Assembly (NCBI GenBank): GCA_007570785.1
Contig: ML660201.1
Coordinates: 31,743,840-31,807,839 of the forward strand
Length of the DNA stretch: 64,000 nt
Reading direction: 5' to 3'
Origin: Antilocapra americana
Taxonomy: Eukaryota; Chordata; Mammalia; Artiodactyla; Antilocapridae
Of the stretch, positions 42,946 through 54,323 are shown piece after piece. Under the pieces are notes generated by a model, which ran no database searches, was not told the origin of the DNA, and worked only from the letters and a program-made list of their open reading frames with translations. The position numbers were made by a program, and so were the translations under genes. How positions within the stretch are numbered: the first letter of the stretch is position 1; each line of letters starts with the position of its first letter.

Positions 42946-44185
42946 GGAGGATAAGGATGGGGGCAGGAGGACTGGGGAGGCACAGTAAATCCATGTATGT
43001 AAGTATACCTGTATACATGTGTATAAAACTCTGTAAGACACACTATAATGCAGATAGAATGAAATATCCATTTTCCAATTGTATCAGTTAAAAAGCTGTA
43101 CTGAATCTATAGAATTATCCAAAAAATTGCTAGTTTTCTAAAAATAAATATTCAGTGGAACCTTCATGTAATTGATCTTTTTTCAGTATAAAGAATTTTT
43201 TTAAATCCCTGATAGTTTAACAAACAGACAGCTACAATATGTCAATCAATCTTTTAATAAAAATTCACTCCCAAATAATACAGAAATAAACCCAAGGGTC
43301 CACATAATATAGGCAGGAACTTTAGTCCCTACATGGATAACACAATAAAGCTAAGTCAGAGAGAAGTGAGAAGCTCCAAACCTATATTCTAGAATATTAT
43401 GCTACCTGGACCAGCTCCAGCCATCACTGTATGTTTGTGTATATGTGCTTAACAGGGGGTGTGAGAAAACCAGAGGTTTATTGGCAGTGACCGTAGTCAC
43501 CATTTGCCTATCTTCCTATGAACTGATCAAGCCTATGTGATTAGATTTGTTTGTTTAAATACTGGCAGGGCCAATAAAGGTGAAGCAGGTGAGGAGTCTA
43601 GGCTTTAATTCTCCTTTCCAACAACTTCTTTATCAGGTGATATTTACAATGAAAAGACACCTTATAGGAAATTTCAAGACAGACCTAGTGATTAAAATTA
43701 ACTTCTATACGTATGCATATATTATACTATATTTAGAAATACTTTTTGATAAATTACCAACAATACAACACTTAAAGTAATGGTCTCTGCAAAATAATTC
43801 AAATTGAACTAAAGAAAGATGAATATCTCACAACAGTAAGTCCCCAACGATCTGATTTTAGTTTTCAAATCAGGCCCACTCCCGCCAAGTCCTTGAGACT
43901 CCAGCCAGCAACATCTAGGATCCCATCCCTCAGGACCCAGAGCAGTGTAAAACCATCCCTCAGAACAGTGTCAAAAAGGGATGTGAAAACCAGAAACCAG
44001 ACATAAATGGCGCAGTCAACATATGTGCACACTGGAAAGATAGCAGAAATCCGAAGATATAGTCTTAAAATCCAAATGACTGAAACAACTGCAACATCTT
44101 CTTCAGAAAATACAACAGTGAAGAAAAAAAGGATGACACGAAATTTACCTGACAAACGTTTACAGACTTCCTACAAGACTAAAGG
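42946..44185. other. Unassigned sequence
   Basis: About 1.2 kb with no recognised gene or repeat. A 64-codon open frame at 44007-44201 has a Ser/Thr/Lys-rich composition but no recognised family, and I do not call it a gene. Confidence 0.5.
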
Positions 44186-44189
44186 CCCC

Positions 44190-44760
44190 ATGTGGAAGTG
44201 ACGATGAGCGCATGGGAGCACAATACTCTAAGTGTAACAGGAGATCTCAGGCAGGAGCCACTGACTCTACCAGCTGAGAGAGCGTGCACAACAGGCTTTG
44301 AAGAACAACGTGTTCTGAAAGGTGAAGGAGGTGAGTGGGATCTTCCGGCAGATGCAACAAAGCACAGATAAGGAAAAGCCCTTGGGGAGCAGTAACTTGT
44401 ATAGGATAGCCAGCAGGTGTGTAATAAGATACAGATGGGGCGAGTGTAGACGCTGGAGCCCAACTACAGGGAACGAGGAAGAACAGCCTGAAGAGCTGTG
44501 ACGTCAAATACGAGGCTCTGGGGGGAATTCAATCAGTGTGAGCTGTAAAGGGACTTAGGCACAGTGGAACTTAGGAAAAGACCCACTAGGAGGTCACTGC
44601 AATAGTGTGGGAGGATGGGCTGAAAGGCCTGATGGGAGATCAGTGGATGGGGCTTACACAACTGAACGTGAGCGCTGACAGAGAAATCAAAGATGAGATC
44701 AACAGTGGACACTGGTGAGATGAGGGGCCAGGAATTCAATGCTTGGGCTACAGTCTGCCT
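44190..44760 (-). mobile_element. Possible ancient L2 LINE, antisense
   Basis: The plus strand contains decayed forms of reverse-complement L2 words, such as AGGTCACTGCAATAGTGTGGG and the GATGAGATCAACAGTGG stretch. Assigned by eye with low certainty. Confidence 0.45.
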
Positions 44761-45088
44761 TTCCCATTAACAGGATCTGTGACCTGGATGTTTTTGTTTG
44801 GTTATCTGTAGACTAAGGATATCAGACATTAAGGTCTCATAACCCCTTTCCAACACTAAAGTTTTAGAATTCTGAGGTTCCAAGTTTTAAGCTTTCTGAC
44901 TGAGGGAACTCTGGTACAAGAGGCAGACAAGGAAGTCAAGTGGTGTGCTTTGAAACAGAGTACATTCCAGGTATCCGTGAAACCACAGATGCTTCAAAAA
45001 CTGATTTTAAACCGACTAGAGATTAGTTTAACCGATTCTTGGGTTGCAACAAGTGTCAGTGCAAAGAGTGAAGTTACTGGATGTCCCT
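44761..45088. other. Unassigned sequence
   Basis: About 330 bp; no gene or repeat is recognised. Confidence 0.5.
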
Positions 45089-45099
45089 AAGCTTCATCA
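45089..45099 (+). repeat. Left TSD (aagcttcatca) of BovB 45100-46222
   Basis: The 11-mer is repeated exactly at 46223-46233. Confidence 0.93.
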
Positions 45100-46222
45100 G
45101 AGATCAGACTGCCAACATCCGCTGGATCATCGAAAAATCAAGAGAGTTCCAGAAAAACATCTATTTCTGCTTTACTGACTAAACCAAAGCCTTTGACTGT
45201 GTGGATCACAATAAACTGTGGAAAATTCTGAAAGAGATGGGAATACCAGACCACCTGACCTGCCTCTTGAGAAACCTGTGTGCAGGTCAGGAAGCAACAG
45301 TGAGAACTGGACATGGAACAACAGACTGGTCCCAAATAGGAAAAGAAGTACATCAAGGCTGTATATTGTCACCCTGCTTATTTAACTCATATACAGAGTA
45401 CATCATGAGAAACGCTGGGCTGGAAGAAGCACAAGGTGGAATCAAGATTGCCAGGAGAAATATCAATAACCTCAGATATGCAGATGACACCACCCTTATG
45501 GCAGAAAGTGAAGATGAACTAAAGAGCCTCTTGATGAAAGTGAAAGAGGAGAGTGAAAAAGTTGGTAAGATCATGGCATCCGGTCCCATCACTTCATGGG
45601 AAATAGATGGGGAAACAGTGGCTGACTTTGTTTTGGAGGGCTCCAAAATCACTGCAGATGGTGACTACAGCCATGAAATTAAAAGACACTTACTCCTTGG
45701 AAGGAAAGTCATGCCAACCTAGATAGCATGTTGAAAAGCAAAGACGTTACTTTGCCAACAAAGGTCTGTCTAGTCAAAGCTATGGTTTTTCCAGTAGTCA
45801 TGTATGGATGTGAGAGCTGGAAGGTGAAGAAAGCTAAACAATGAAGAACTGATGCTTTTGAACTGTGGTGTTGGAGAAGACTCTTGAGAGTCCCTTGGAC
45901 TACAAGGAGCTCCAAGCAGTCCATTCTAAAGGAGATCAGTCCTGGGTGTTCATTGGAAGGACTGATGTTGAAACTGAAACTCCAGTATTTTGGCCACTTG
46001 ATGAGAAGAGTTGACTCACTGGAAAAGACCATAATGCTAGGAAGGATTTGGGGAAGGACGAGAAGGGGACGACAGAGGATGAAATGGCTGGATGGCATCA
46101 CCGACTCGATGGACATGGGTTTGGATAGACTCTGGAAGTTGGTGATAGACGGGGAGGCCTGGCATGCTGCAATTCATGGGGTCTCAAAGAGTCGGACACA
46201 ACTGAGTGACTGAACTGAACTG
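45100..46222 (+). mobile_element. 5'-truncated BovB with 11-bp TSD
   Basis: About 1.1 kb from the middle of the RT to the normal 3' terminus (AACTGAGTGACTGAACTGAACTG). The frame 45201-45722 runs through the intact YADD box at 45477-45488. Compared with other copies, 24 bp are missing near 45565, removing eight codons (LKLNIQKT) in frame. A frameshift follows at about 45712, and 45884-46213 carries the C-terminal part. The exact TSD marks a comparatively young insertion. Confidence 0.95.
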
Positions 46223-46233
46223 AAGCTTCATCA
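46223..46233 (+). repeat. Right TSD of BovB 45100-46222
   Basis: Second copy of aagcttcatca; see 45089-45099. Confidence 0.93.
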
Positions 46234-46540
46234 CATTAAACCCATGAAACAGAAGCTCTACCTGGGAGGATGAGAGATATAAAGAGCTGGGCATCACATC
46301 TGGCTGGAAGGAGGACAGCCTGTGACCGGCAGCTTCCATACAGATGACTCTACCAGTGATCTTATTTTAAGGTTTCCATTCTCCTTTACTGTTGCTGTCA
46401 GGCAAGATATTCTACTTTAAAAGAAAAGAGAAAAAAATTACAAGAAAAAAGTTTATTACCATAATCTGTAGTGCCTGCAAATTTTTGCAAATTGGACATT
46501 TCATTAACAGTTATGGAGATAACCAAGATGGCTAGAATGG
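46234..46540. other. Unassigned sequence
   Basis: About 300 bp; no gene or repeat is recognised. Confidence 0.5.
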
Positions 46541-46821
46541 ACTAGAAAGGGTGAATTTAATTCAGATGATTACTGTGGGCAAGACTCCCTTAGAAGAAAT
46601 GGAGTAGCCGTCATAGCCAAAAAAGTCCAAAATGCAGTACTCGGGTGCAGTCTCAAAAACAACAGAATGATCCCTGTTTGTTTCCAAGGCAAACTATTCA
46701 ACATCACAGTAATCCAAATCTATGCCCCAATCACTAATGCCAGAGAAGTTGAACAGTTCTATGAAGACCTACAAGACCTTCTAGAACTAACACCAAAAAA
46801 AGATGTCCTTTTCATCAGAGG
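46541..46821 (+). mobile_element. BovB endonuclease-region fragment
   Basis: It reads 'RNGVAVIAKKVQNAVLG' and then 'MIPVCFQGKLFNITVIQIYAPITNAREVEQFYEDLQDLLELTPKKDVLFI', matching the inverted endonuclease part at 29.6-29.9 kb. It stops just before the G-D-W-N catalytic motif. Neither the BovB 5' nor 3' end is present. Confidence 0.92.
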
Positions 46822-46846
46822 GGAAAGTGAAAGTGAAGTTGCTCAG
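46822..46846 (-). mobile_element. 25-bp Bov-tA 3' tail fragment
   Basis: GAAAGTGAAAGTGAAG followed by TTGCTCAG is the antisense of the Bov-tA 3' end and abuts the BovB endonuclease fragment. The rest of the SINE is missing. Confidence 0.7.
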
Positions 46847-47042
46847 AAATCATAAAGTAATTATTTTTAAAATTCATCTGAAATGTTTTTCTAGCCCAGA
46901 CAGTTCTTCTAGATCCTGACCCACAGGTTTCAACTGCCCCAACCACTGAAGTTTTTCATTCTCCTGGCATTCCTATAGTGTCAACAAGGACACTATACAA
47001 CCAGGTCATCGTGCCAGAGACCTGTGGGTTGTTCTTGGCACT

Positions 47043-47053
47043 TCCTTTCTCTT
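47043..47053 (+). repeat. Left TSD (tcctttctctt) of Bov-tA
   Basis: The same 11-mer is found at 47261-47271 immediately after the SINE head. Confidence 0.85.
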
Positions 47054-47260
47054 CACTAAGTGAAGTCACTCAGTCATGTCCGACTCTTCGCAACCCCATA
47101 GACTGTAGCCTACCAGGCTCCTCTGTCTATGGGATTTTCCAGGCAAGAATACTGGAGTGGGTTGCCATTTCCTTCTCCAGGAGATCTTCCCGACCCAGGG
47201 AGTGAACCCAGGTCTCCCACATTGTAGGCAGACGCTTTACCGTCTGAGCCACCAAGGAAG
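47054..47260 (-). mobile_element. Bov-tA SINE with TSD
   Basis: A full-length minus-strand copy: AGTGAAGTCACTCAGTCATG is the antisense 3' end and TCTGAGCCACCAAGGAAG the antisense head. It has few differences from the usual sequence. Confidence 0.93.
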
Positions 47261-47271
47261 TCCTTTCTCTT
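47261..47271 (+). repeat. Right TSD of Bov-tA
   Basis: Second copy of tcctttctctt; see 47043-47053. Confidence 0.85.
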
Positions 47272-47349
47272 TCCACTAGCTAGTAGCCAATTCTAATACA
47301 TCAATCTGCTCTCCTAGCTATTTCTTCAACCTATTGCTCTGCATTGCGC

Positions 47350-47995
47350 CCCTAATCCAAGGTCCCATTACGTTCCATCTGAACAACTGCAAGAGCCTAA
47401 CCTCTTTCTTCCACCTCCTTCCCATTCCCCCCACCACAAATTTCTGAGAGGAACCAGAGGCAAATGGTTCCACTGTTCAGCAAATGAAACAGTGAGTGGT
47501 CACTTTCTACATAAAGGTTTCTATTATTTTTATAATAAAATACAACATGATTCTCTGGTCTTCAAGACTCTGCATGCACTGCTCACTTCAAGCCACCTGA
47601 CCTTGCTCCAGGCTCTAAGCCACACTGGCCTTACCTGCTGAGAGCCTTCAAACATGATCCCCGTCCAGACTGTTCAGCCATCACTGAACCTCCTTTCATC
47701 TAATTAGTATTCATACCTTGGAATTCAGACTCAACAGCACTACTTTCAAGAAAATGGCACTAACTGATCCCAGGTAAGATCAATAAGACCAGGAGTCACA
47801 ACTCAGCACTTCCACAGTACATGTGCTTCTCCTCTGAGACACTCATGTTCACGTTAGTGTCTGTTTCACTTACCTGACCATGAGCAAAGCTAAAACAAAG
47901 AGTAGGGCCATACTTGCCTTGTTAATGAACATCCCCCAATGCACAGTGCCTTGTGCGTATGAAAGACTGTGTGTACTTCAAGTGAATCAATGACC
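47350..47995 (+). mobile_element. Ancient L2 LINE 3' region
   Basis: Decayed L2 words appear in sense order: TGAACAACTGCAAGAGCC, TTGCTCCAGGCTCTAAGCC followed by ACACTGGCC, AATTCAGACTCAACAGC, and near the end CAATGCACAGTGCCTTG...AAGTGAATCAATGA. The frames are destroyed. Confidence 0.62.
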
Positions 47996-50020
47996 TAACC
48001 ATCCATCCATCAATCTGTGATACCTTGCGTAGCTGGACTTGACTCCTGATAGACTAACAGGGTAGGGCTTATCACTTCACCCTTCCCTGGAACTATTTTC
48101 TTTTACACTAGTAATCTTTTCTTCTTTGTTGAATATATACCTCAGTTTCCCACAAACTAGAACTGGATGAGTGTTCAGAGAGAAATCTCTGCATTTAAAC
48201 TATGAAAACATCAAAGGAGACTAAGAAAACTTTATAAGGGGTTAAGACAACCCTCCATTCTGAAGAGAAACCCAAATGAAATAGGAGGCAAGCATGGAAA
48301 GCCAACTATTAAGCTGAGTGGTAGTACAGAGTAAAAGAAGAATGAAAGCACCCAAGACAGCTCAAAATTTCTATCAGTTTCTCTTAAGTTGCCCTTTAAG
48401 TTTACGAGACCTGGTTTTAGATTACCAACCTCAGACAGTCATGCAAGTACACTAAGGGATAAAAGCAAGCGGGCTAAAGCCTAGAAAAGAGTAAAGCCAT
48501 GTACAGATCTTCAAGCATTCAAACCATTCTGCCTTTAAGATACTATCAAATTCCTAGATGAAAGGAAGATGGAATGGTATTCTCAAGTGACTGGCTTGCC
48601 TGTGGGTTTTTTCTTATTATGAAACCTCCTCAACTTCAATATATGCTCATAGATACACATTATCAGTTATGATTCAACAAGTTCCTGTGTGCAGAATGTA
48701 CTAGCATGTGGACTGGAACACAGTAGGTATTGGATTTAAATGCATGGTTTGCTAGATCAAAACTACATACATGCTGTGATTTGGACAGCTGCAGGAAAGA
48801 TACAGTCAACTGCTTCCTCTCTTTCCTGGCTGGCATTTCTTACCACAGCCACACTGAAGAATCATGACCTTTGTGCCTTTGGAGCCATCCCAGTGGAGTC
48901 CCACTTTACCCGGATTAGGCTCTACAGGTCTGCAGGGGAAGTTAAGCGACCAAAGGATCCTTCTCTATTTAGTGGGACTTCTTGCCAGAAAGCAAGGCAA
49001 CTAAGAAGAGAAAGTCTGGATTTGTGGTCAGGAGACCACGGCACAGGCAGGTGAATGTGGAGGCACCGTGAGCAGAACCACAGTTGTTCCTCGCTATTCT
49101 TGCCGCCTCACCTGACAGGTGGGCAAAGTTAGCATGTCCAAGAGTGAGAAGTGAGAAATTCTCCTTTGTCTGTGTCTTCATGAATGTCCTTATGGATACA
49201 GAGATAAAAATACAGAGACACTAAGCAAAATGAGGGACTGAGAACTGATCTCTCCAGCATACCTAAACTATTAACAGAATCTAAACCTGTGTGAAACCCC
49301 ACTCCTAGGTGAGTAGCTAACAGAGACAGAGGTCCCATCTTTGAAGAATCCCATGCTCTTCAAGATATTTGATTTGGAAGACATTCTAAGCATTTCAACT
49401 GTTCCACAAACAGGAACCATCAAAGCCTTTTCCCTGTGGCAAGGCCATTTGCTAAACAATTCTCTCCAATCACACCATTTCACTCATCAAGCTAAGCACA
49501 AGTGACGTGAGCACAAAGATAGCTTTCTTTAAAGGAGGTCAGTAAAAGAGTCCAATGGGTCTGTGGGTCTCAAATACATGATGGATGTGATTTCCAGATA
49601 AAAGAAGACCTTCGAAACAATAAACCACTGCTCTCCCATATCCTTGAGAAAGGGTAAGCAGTTTTGTTTTATTGTGTTTTCATTTCAATATAATAAAAGT
49701 AAGATACACAAAAAATCCCTTTATGCCAAAACACTTAAATAAAACCACAAAAAAGTTTTACACCCTCTATAGCACATAAAAAATTTACATAAGCTGAAAT
49801 GAAATTGTTACAGGAACATAATGATCTGGAAAAAGAATAACTGCTTTTCCTAAACAACAGTATTTTGAGAATACTGGGATGCGCCAAGGGAATCAGCGTT
49901 TAACTTCCCTGTAATGTTCAGTAGAGCTGTGTTAAGTCACTCAATTATACAAAAGAATATTTCTCATAAAGTAAGCTAGTTTGAAGATAAAACTAAAATA
50001 GAATTTTTGCTAAAAATATT
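47996..50020. other. Unassigned unique sequence
   Basis: About 2 kb. The 104-codon frame at 48740-49054 shows no recognisable family, and its antisense strand is open over part of the same DNA. No gene is called. Confidence 0.5.
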
Positions 50021-50021
50021 T

Positions 50022-50222
50022 GAGACAAAAAGGATCAAGGACCTACTGTATAGCACTGGAAACTCTGCTCAGTGTTACGTGGCAGCCTCAAAGGAGGGAG
50101 TTTGACGGAGAATGGATACATGTATATGGATTTCTGAGTCCCTTAGCTGTTCACCTGAAACTATCACAACATTGTTATCAGCTATATTGCAATACAAAAT
50201 GTTTAATTCAAAAAAAAAAAAA
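50022..50222 (+). mobile_element. L1 LINE 3' end (artiodactyl type)
   Basis: CAAGGACCTACTGTATAGCAC, GGATACATGTATATGG and CACCTGAAACTATCACAACA followed by an A-run of about 12 are the end of the L1 3' UTR. Confidence 0.85.
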
Positions 50223-50502
50223 GGATCTCTTCAACAAGAAAAAACCAATGAGTCCATGCTTTTTGGGAGGAAGGTGCTACCAATTTGTTCAACCTATTTG
50301 GATGAGAGTTTCAAAGTATCTATTAAGTTAAATAGTCAGCCCTTTGTATCTGTGGATTCAATCAATCAAAGAAGAAACCTATTTGGGGGGTGGGGGAAGA
50401 ATTTCACAAAGTTCCAAAAGCAAATTTTGAATTTGCTGGCAACTATTTACATAGCACGTACATTATACTAAGTATTATTAAATACTTAAATAAGTATTAT
50501 TT
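50223..50502. other. Unassigned sequence
   Basis: About 280 bp with a small G run at 50384-50396. Nothing is recognised. Confidence 0.5.
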
Positions 50503-50513
50503 AAAGTATATGG
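50503..50513 (+). repeat. Left TSD (aaagtatatgg) of CHR-2
   Basis: The 11-mer recurs at 50867-50877. Confidence 0.88.
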
Positions 50514-50866
50514 CGCTTCCCTAGTGGCTCAGTGGTAAAGAATCCGCCTGCCAATGCAGGAGACACAGGTTTGAGTCCCTGGACCAGGAAGATCCTACAT
50601 GCCTCGGAGCAACTAAGCCCATGCACCACGACTATTCAGCCTGTGTTCTAGAACCCGGGAGCCGCCAACTACTGAGCCCACGTGCTGCAATTACTGAACT
50701 CTGTGACCTGGAGCCTGTGCTCAACAAGAGAATTCACTGCCATGAGAAGCCCGTGAACCGCAGCTAGAGAGTAGCCCCTGCTTGCCTCAACTAAAGGAAA
50801 GTCGGCACAGCAATGAAGACCCAGCACAGCCAAAACTAAATAAATAATTTTTTAAAGTAAAAAAAT
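50514..50866 (+). mobile_element. CHR-2 SINE with TSD
   Basis: The head CGCTTCCCTAGTGGCTCAG is followed by GAGCAACTAAGCCCATGCACC, TGTGTTCTAGAACCC, AGAGTAGCCCCTGCTTG and the AAGACCCAGCACAGCC tail with an A-rich end. Full length. Confidence 0.92.
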
Positions 50867-50937
50867 AAAGTATATGGGAGACACACCTGAAACCTATATA
50901 ATATTGTACATCAACTATAACTCAATTAAAAAAAAGT
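50867..50937 (+). mobile_element. CHR-2 right TSD and L1 3' terminal fragment
   Basis: The TSD copy at 50867-50877 is followed by CACCTGAAACCTATATAATA...CAACTATAACTCAATTAAAAA, the extreme 3' end of an artiodactyl L1. Confidence 0.75.
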
Positions 50938-51089
50938 ACATGGGAAGACGTGCACAGGGTATATGCAAACACTACACCATCTCATGTAAGACACGCGTGT
51001 ACACAGATTCTGGTGTCCTCAGGAAGGGCTCCTGGAACCAAACCACCACAGGTAACAAGAGATGACTGGGCAAGATACCATCTTACCCT

Positions 51090-51526
51090 ATAATGTAGCA
51101 TTTCCAGCCCTACTTATGAGTACCTAAACTCACAAAGAATCATGTGCAAGAGTGCTCCTAACAGTTTTGTCCAAAAGAGCCAAAAAATGCCAACAACCCA
51201 AACATCTATCAACAGGAGAACCAATACACAAATTGCGCCATATTTATACAATTGAATAAAAGAAAACCAAAAAAAAAAGGACTATCGATACTAAATACAC
51301 AACATTGCTGAATCTCAGAATGAAAGAATGCTGACATAAAAAGAACACAGAGTGTGTGATTCTACTATCTGAAGGCCAAGAAGAGATCAAAACATCTACA
51401 ATGAAAGTTAAAAGAGTGATTAACTACTGGGGACAGGAATGAAAACATGAAATGAGAAGGGGCCCCAGAGAGTCTTTGGGGCATGAAAACATTCTGTATC
51501 TTCACCTGGCGATTATGCGGATATGT
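51090..51526 (+). mobile_element. Old L1 ORF2 end and 3' UTR, left of BovB
   Basis: TAATGTAGCATTTCCAGCCC, CCAACAACCCAAACATC, TGCTGAATCTCAGAATGAAAG, GTGTGATTCTACTATCTG and ACATTCTGTATCTTCACC follow old L1 order. The 3' end resumes behind the BovB at 53734. Confidence 0.72.
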
Positions 51527-51538
51527 ACCAAAGTACAA
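51527..51538 (+). repeat. Left TSD (accaaagtacaa) of BovB 51539-53721
   Basis: Matches accaaagtgcaa at 53722-53733 with one mismatch. Confidence 0.85.
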
Positions 51539-53721
51539 AACCAAGACTAGGAACTGACTGTGACTCAGATCATGAGCTCCTTATTGCCAAATTCAGACAA
51601 ATTGAAGAAAATACGGAAAACCACTAGACCAGTCAGGTATGACCTAAATCAAATCCCTTACGATTATACAGTGGAAGTGAGAAATAGATTTAAGGGACTA
51701 GATCTGATAGAGTGCCTGATGAAATATGGACAGAGGTTCATGACACTGTACAGGAGACAGGGATCAACATCACCCCCAGGGAAAAGAAATGGAAAAAAGC
51801 AAAATGGCTGCCTGAGGAGGCCTTAGAAATAGCTGTGAGAAGAAGAGAAGCGAAAAGCAAAGGAGAAAAGGACAGATATTCCTATCTGAATGCAGAGTTC
51901 CAAAGAAGAGCGAGAAGAGATGAGAAAGCCTTCCTCAACGATCAATACAAAGAAATAGAGGAAAAGAACAAAATGGGAAAGACTAAAGATCCCTTCAAGA
52001 AAATTAGAGATTCCAAGGGAACACTTCATGCAAAGATGAGCTCAATAAAGGACAGAAACGGTAGGAACCTAACAGAAGCAGAAGACATTAAGAAGAGGTG
52101 GCAAGAATACACAGAAGAACTATACAAAAAAGATGTTCATGACCCAGATAATTACGATGGTGTGATCACTCACCTAGAGCCAGACATCCTGGAATGTGAC
52201 GTCAAGTGGGCCTTAGGAAGTATCACTATGAACAAAGCTAGTGGAGGTGATGGAATTCCAGTTGAGCTACTTCAAATCCTGAAAGATGATGCTGTGAAAG
52301 TGCTGCACTCAATACGCCAGCAACTTTGGAAAACTCAGCAGTGGCCACAGGACTGGGAAAGGTCAGTTTTCATTTCAATCCCCAAAAAAACGCAATGCCA
52401 AAGAATGCTAGAACTACCACACAATTGCACTCATCTCACATGGTAGTAAAGTAATGCTCAAAATTCTCCAAGCCAGGCTTCAGCAACACGTGAACCGTGA
52501 ACTTCCAGATACTCAAGCTGGTTTTAGAAAAGGCAGAGGAACCAGAGATCAAATTGCCAACATCCGTTGGATCCTCAAAAAAGCAAGAGAGTTCCAGAAA
52601 AACATCCATATCTGCTTTATTGACTATGCCAAAGCCTTTGACTGTGTGGATCACAATAAACTGTGGAAAATTCTGAAAGAGATGGAATACCAGACTATCT
52701 GATCTGTCTCTTGAGCAACCTGTATGCAGGTCAGGAAGCAACAGTTAGAACTGGACATGGAACAACAGACTGGCTCCAAATAGGAAAAGGAGTACATCAA
52801 GGCTGTATATTGTCATCCTGCTTAATTAACTTATATGCAGAGTGTATCATGAGAAATATTGGGCTGGAAGAAGCACAAGCTGGAATCAAGACTGCTGGGA
52901 GAAATATCAATAACCTCAGATACGCAGATGACACCACTATTATGGCAGAAAGTGAAGAGGCACTAAAGGGCCTCTTGATGAAAGTGAAAGAGGAGAGTGA
53001 AAAAACTGGCTTCAAGCTCAACATTCAGAAAACTAAAATCATGGCACCTGGTACCATCCCTTCATGGGAAATAGATGGGGCAACAGTGGAAACAGTGTCA
53101 GACTTTATTTTGGGGGGCTCCAAAATCACTGCAGATGGTGACTGCAGCCATGAAATTAAAAGACGCTCACTCCTTGGAAGGAAAGTCATGACCAACCTAG
53201 ACAGCATATTGAAAAGCAGAGACATTACTTTGCCAACAGTGGACCATCTAGTCAAGGCTATGGCTTTTCCAGTAGTCATGTATGGACGTCAGAGTCGGAC
53301 GGTGAAGAAAGCTGAGTGCCAAAGAACTGATGCTTTTGAACTGTGGTGTTGGAGAAGACTCTTGAGAGTCCCTTGGACTGCAAGAAGATCCAACAAGTCC
53401 ATCCTAAAGGACATCAGTCTTGGGTGTTCATTGGAAGGCCTGATGTTGAAAATGAAACTCCAATACTTTGGCCACCTGATAACAAGAGTTGACTCTTTGG
53501 AAAAGACCCTGATGCTGGGAAGGATTGGGAGCAGGAGGAGGAGGGGATGACAGAGGATGAGATGGTTGGATGGCATCACTGACTCGATCAACATGGGTTT
53601 GGGTGGACTCTGGAAGTTGGTGATGGACAGGGAGGCCTGGCATGCTGCAGTTCATGGGTTCGCAAAGAGTCGGACACAACTGACTGAGCGACTGAACTGA
53701 CTGACTGAATTAACTGACTGA
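51539..53721 (+). mobile_element. BovB LINE, 2.18 kb, 5'-truncated, with TSD
   Basis: The best-preserved sense BovB here. It begins in the last part of the endonuclease (the S-D-H-E-L-L coding words at about 51565) and runs to the normal 3' end with ACTGA-type repeats. Open frames at 51712-52446, 52454-52702 and 52663-53550 together cover the connector, RT and C-terminal domain and need only a few frameshift events to explain. The 12-bp TSD (one mismatch) and its position in an old L1 3' UTR define a single clean insertion. Confidence 0.96.
51712..53550 (+). pseudogene. BovB ORF remnant: connector, RT and C-terminal domain
   Basis: The first frame (51712-52446) carries the connector and the start of the RT ('NKASGGDGIPVELLQILKDDAVKVLHSIRQQLWKTQQWPQDW'). 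The second (52454-52702) holds 'LPDTQAGFRKGRGTRDQIANIRWI' and 'FIDYAKAFDCVDHNKLW', with the first catalytic Asp of the RT in FIDYAKAFD. The third (52663-53550) holds the YADD box at 52921-52932 and the C-terminal '[22 protein letters not shown]' block. Frameshifts lie near 52390-52440 (an A-run and nearby) and 52683 (one G missing in GATGGGAATACC). The RT aspartates are all kept, but with the endonuclease absent it cannot be autonomous. Confidence 0.92.
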
Positions 53722-53733
53722 ACCAAAGTGCAA
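53722..53733 (+). repeat. Right TSD of BovB 51539-53721
   Basis: accaaagtgcaa; see 51527-51538. Confidence 0.85.
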
Positions 53734-53800
53734 CTCACCAAGCTGTACACTTAAGATCTGTGCAGTGTGAAATATGCATATTTAGCTCAAGGAAGAAAAA
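53734..53800 (+). mobile_element. Old L1 3' end, right of BovB
   Basis: CACCAAGCTGTACACTTAAG and GTGTGAAATATGCATATTTA are the end of the L1 begun at 51090. Confidence 0.65.
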
Positions 53801-54035
53801 TGAATACAGTTCTTTTATAAAAGCAAAGGAAAAAAAATAACGATGGGGAGGAAAATGATACATTTCGCCAGATAAAAGTATAAAACAGCCATGTGGAACA
53901 TAAAAGTATTATTGAAAAGTAAAAAGCAACAGACACAACTAGGTATGCATTTACAATGTACATGGTATCCTAAATATGTACCTCTAAGAACAGAGAATAC
54001 ATCTCAAATGTAAAATTAACAAAGGAAGTCACTAC

Positions 54036-54323
54036 GTGAAAGTCACTACTCGGTCATGTCTGACTCTTTGCAACCCCATGGACTATACAGTCCATGGCAT
54101 TCTCCAGGCCAGATCCTCCAAGGGATCTTCCCAACCCAGGGATCGAACTCAGCTCTCCCACATTGCAGGTGGATTCTTCTACCAACTAAGCCACCAGGGA
54201 AGCCCAAGAATACTGGAGTGGGTAGCCTATCCCTTCTTCAGTGGATCTTCCCAACCCAGGAATTGAACCAGGGTCTCCTGAATTGCAGGCAAGTTCTTTA
54301 CACGCTGAGCCACGAGAGAAGTC
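54036..54323 (-). mobile_element. Dimeric Bov-tA SINE
   Basis: The minus strand reads head, partial Bov-A body, then at about 54206 a second head (GGGCTTCCCTGGTGGCTTAG) and the full Bov-A end. The junction words (cactccagtattc then ttgggcttccc) equal those of the copy at 4396-4692, so this is a shared dimer structure rather than a chance nest. Part of the body (54095-54115) is deleted. Confidence 0.87.

Noticed and set aside
42733..43009. Near-identical 17-mers around a Bov-tA as a TSD
   Set aside because: They enclose extra non-SINE sequence and consist of GT/AT-rich microsatellite-like DNA, so a true TSD is not established.
44007..44201. 64-codon Ser/Thr/Lys-rich open frame that could be an exon
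   Set aside because: No recognised family, no convincing splice sites or flanking exons, and the length is within chance expectation.
48740..49054. 104-codon open frame in unique sequence
   Set aside because: No recognisable domain or similarity, and part of it is also open on the other strand. No basis to call a gene.
52436..53594. Long minus-strand open frames (75-101 codons)
   Set aside because: They are antisense shadows of the BovB ORF and recur behind every BovB copy in the window.
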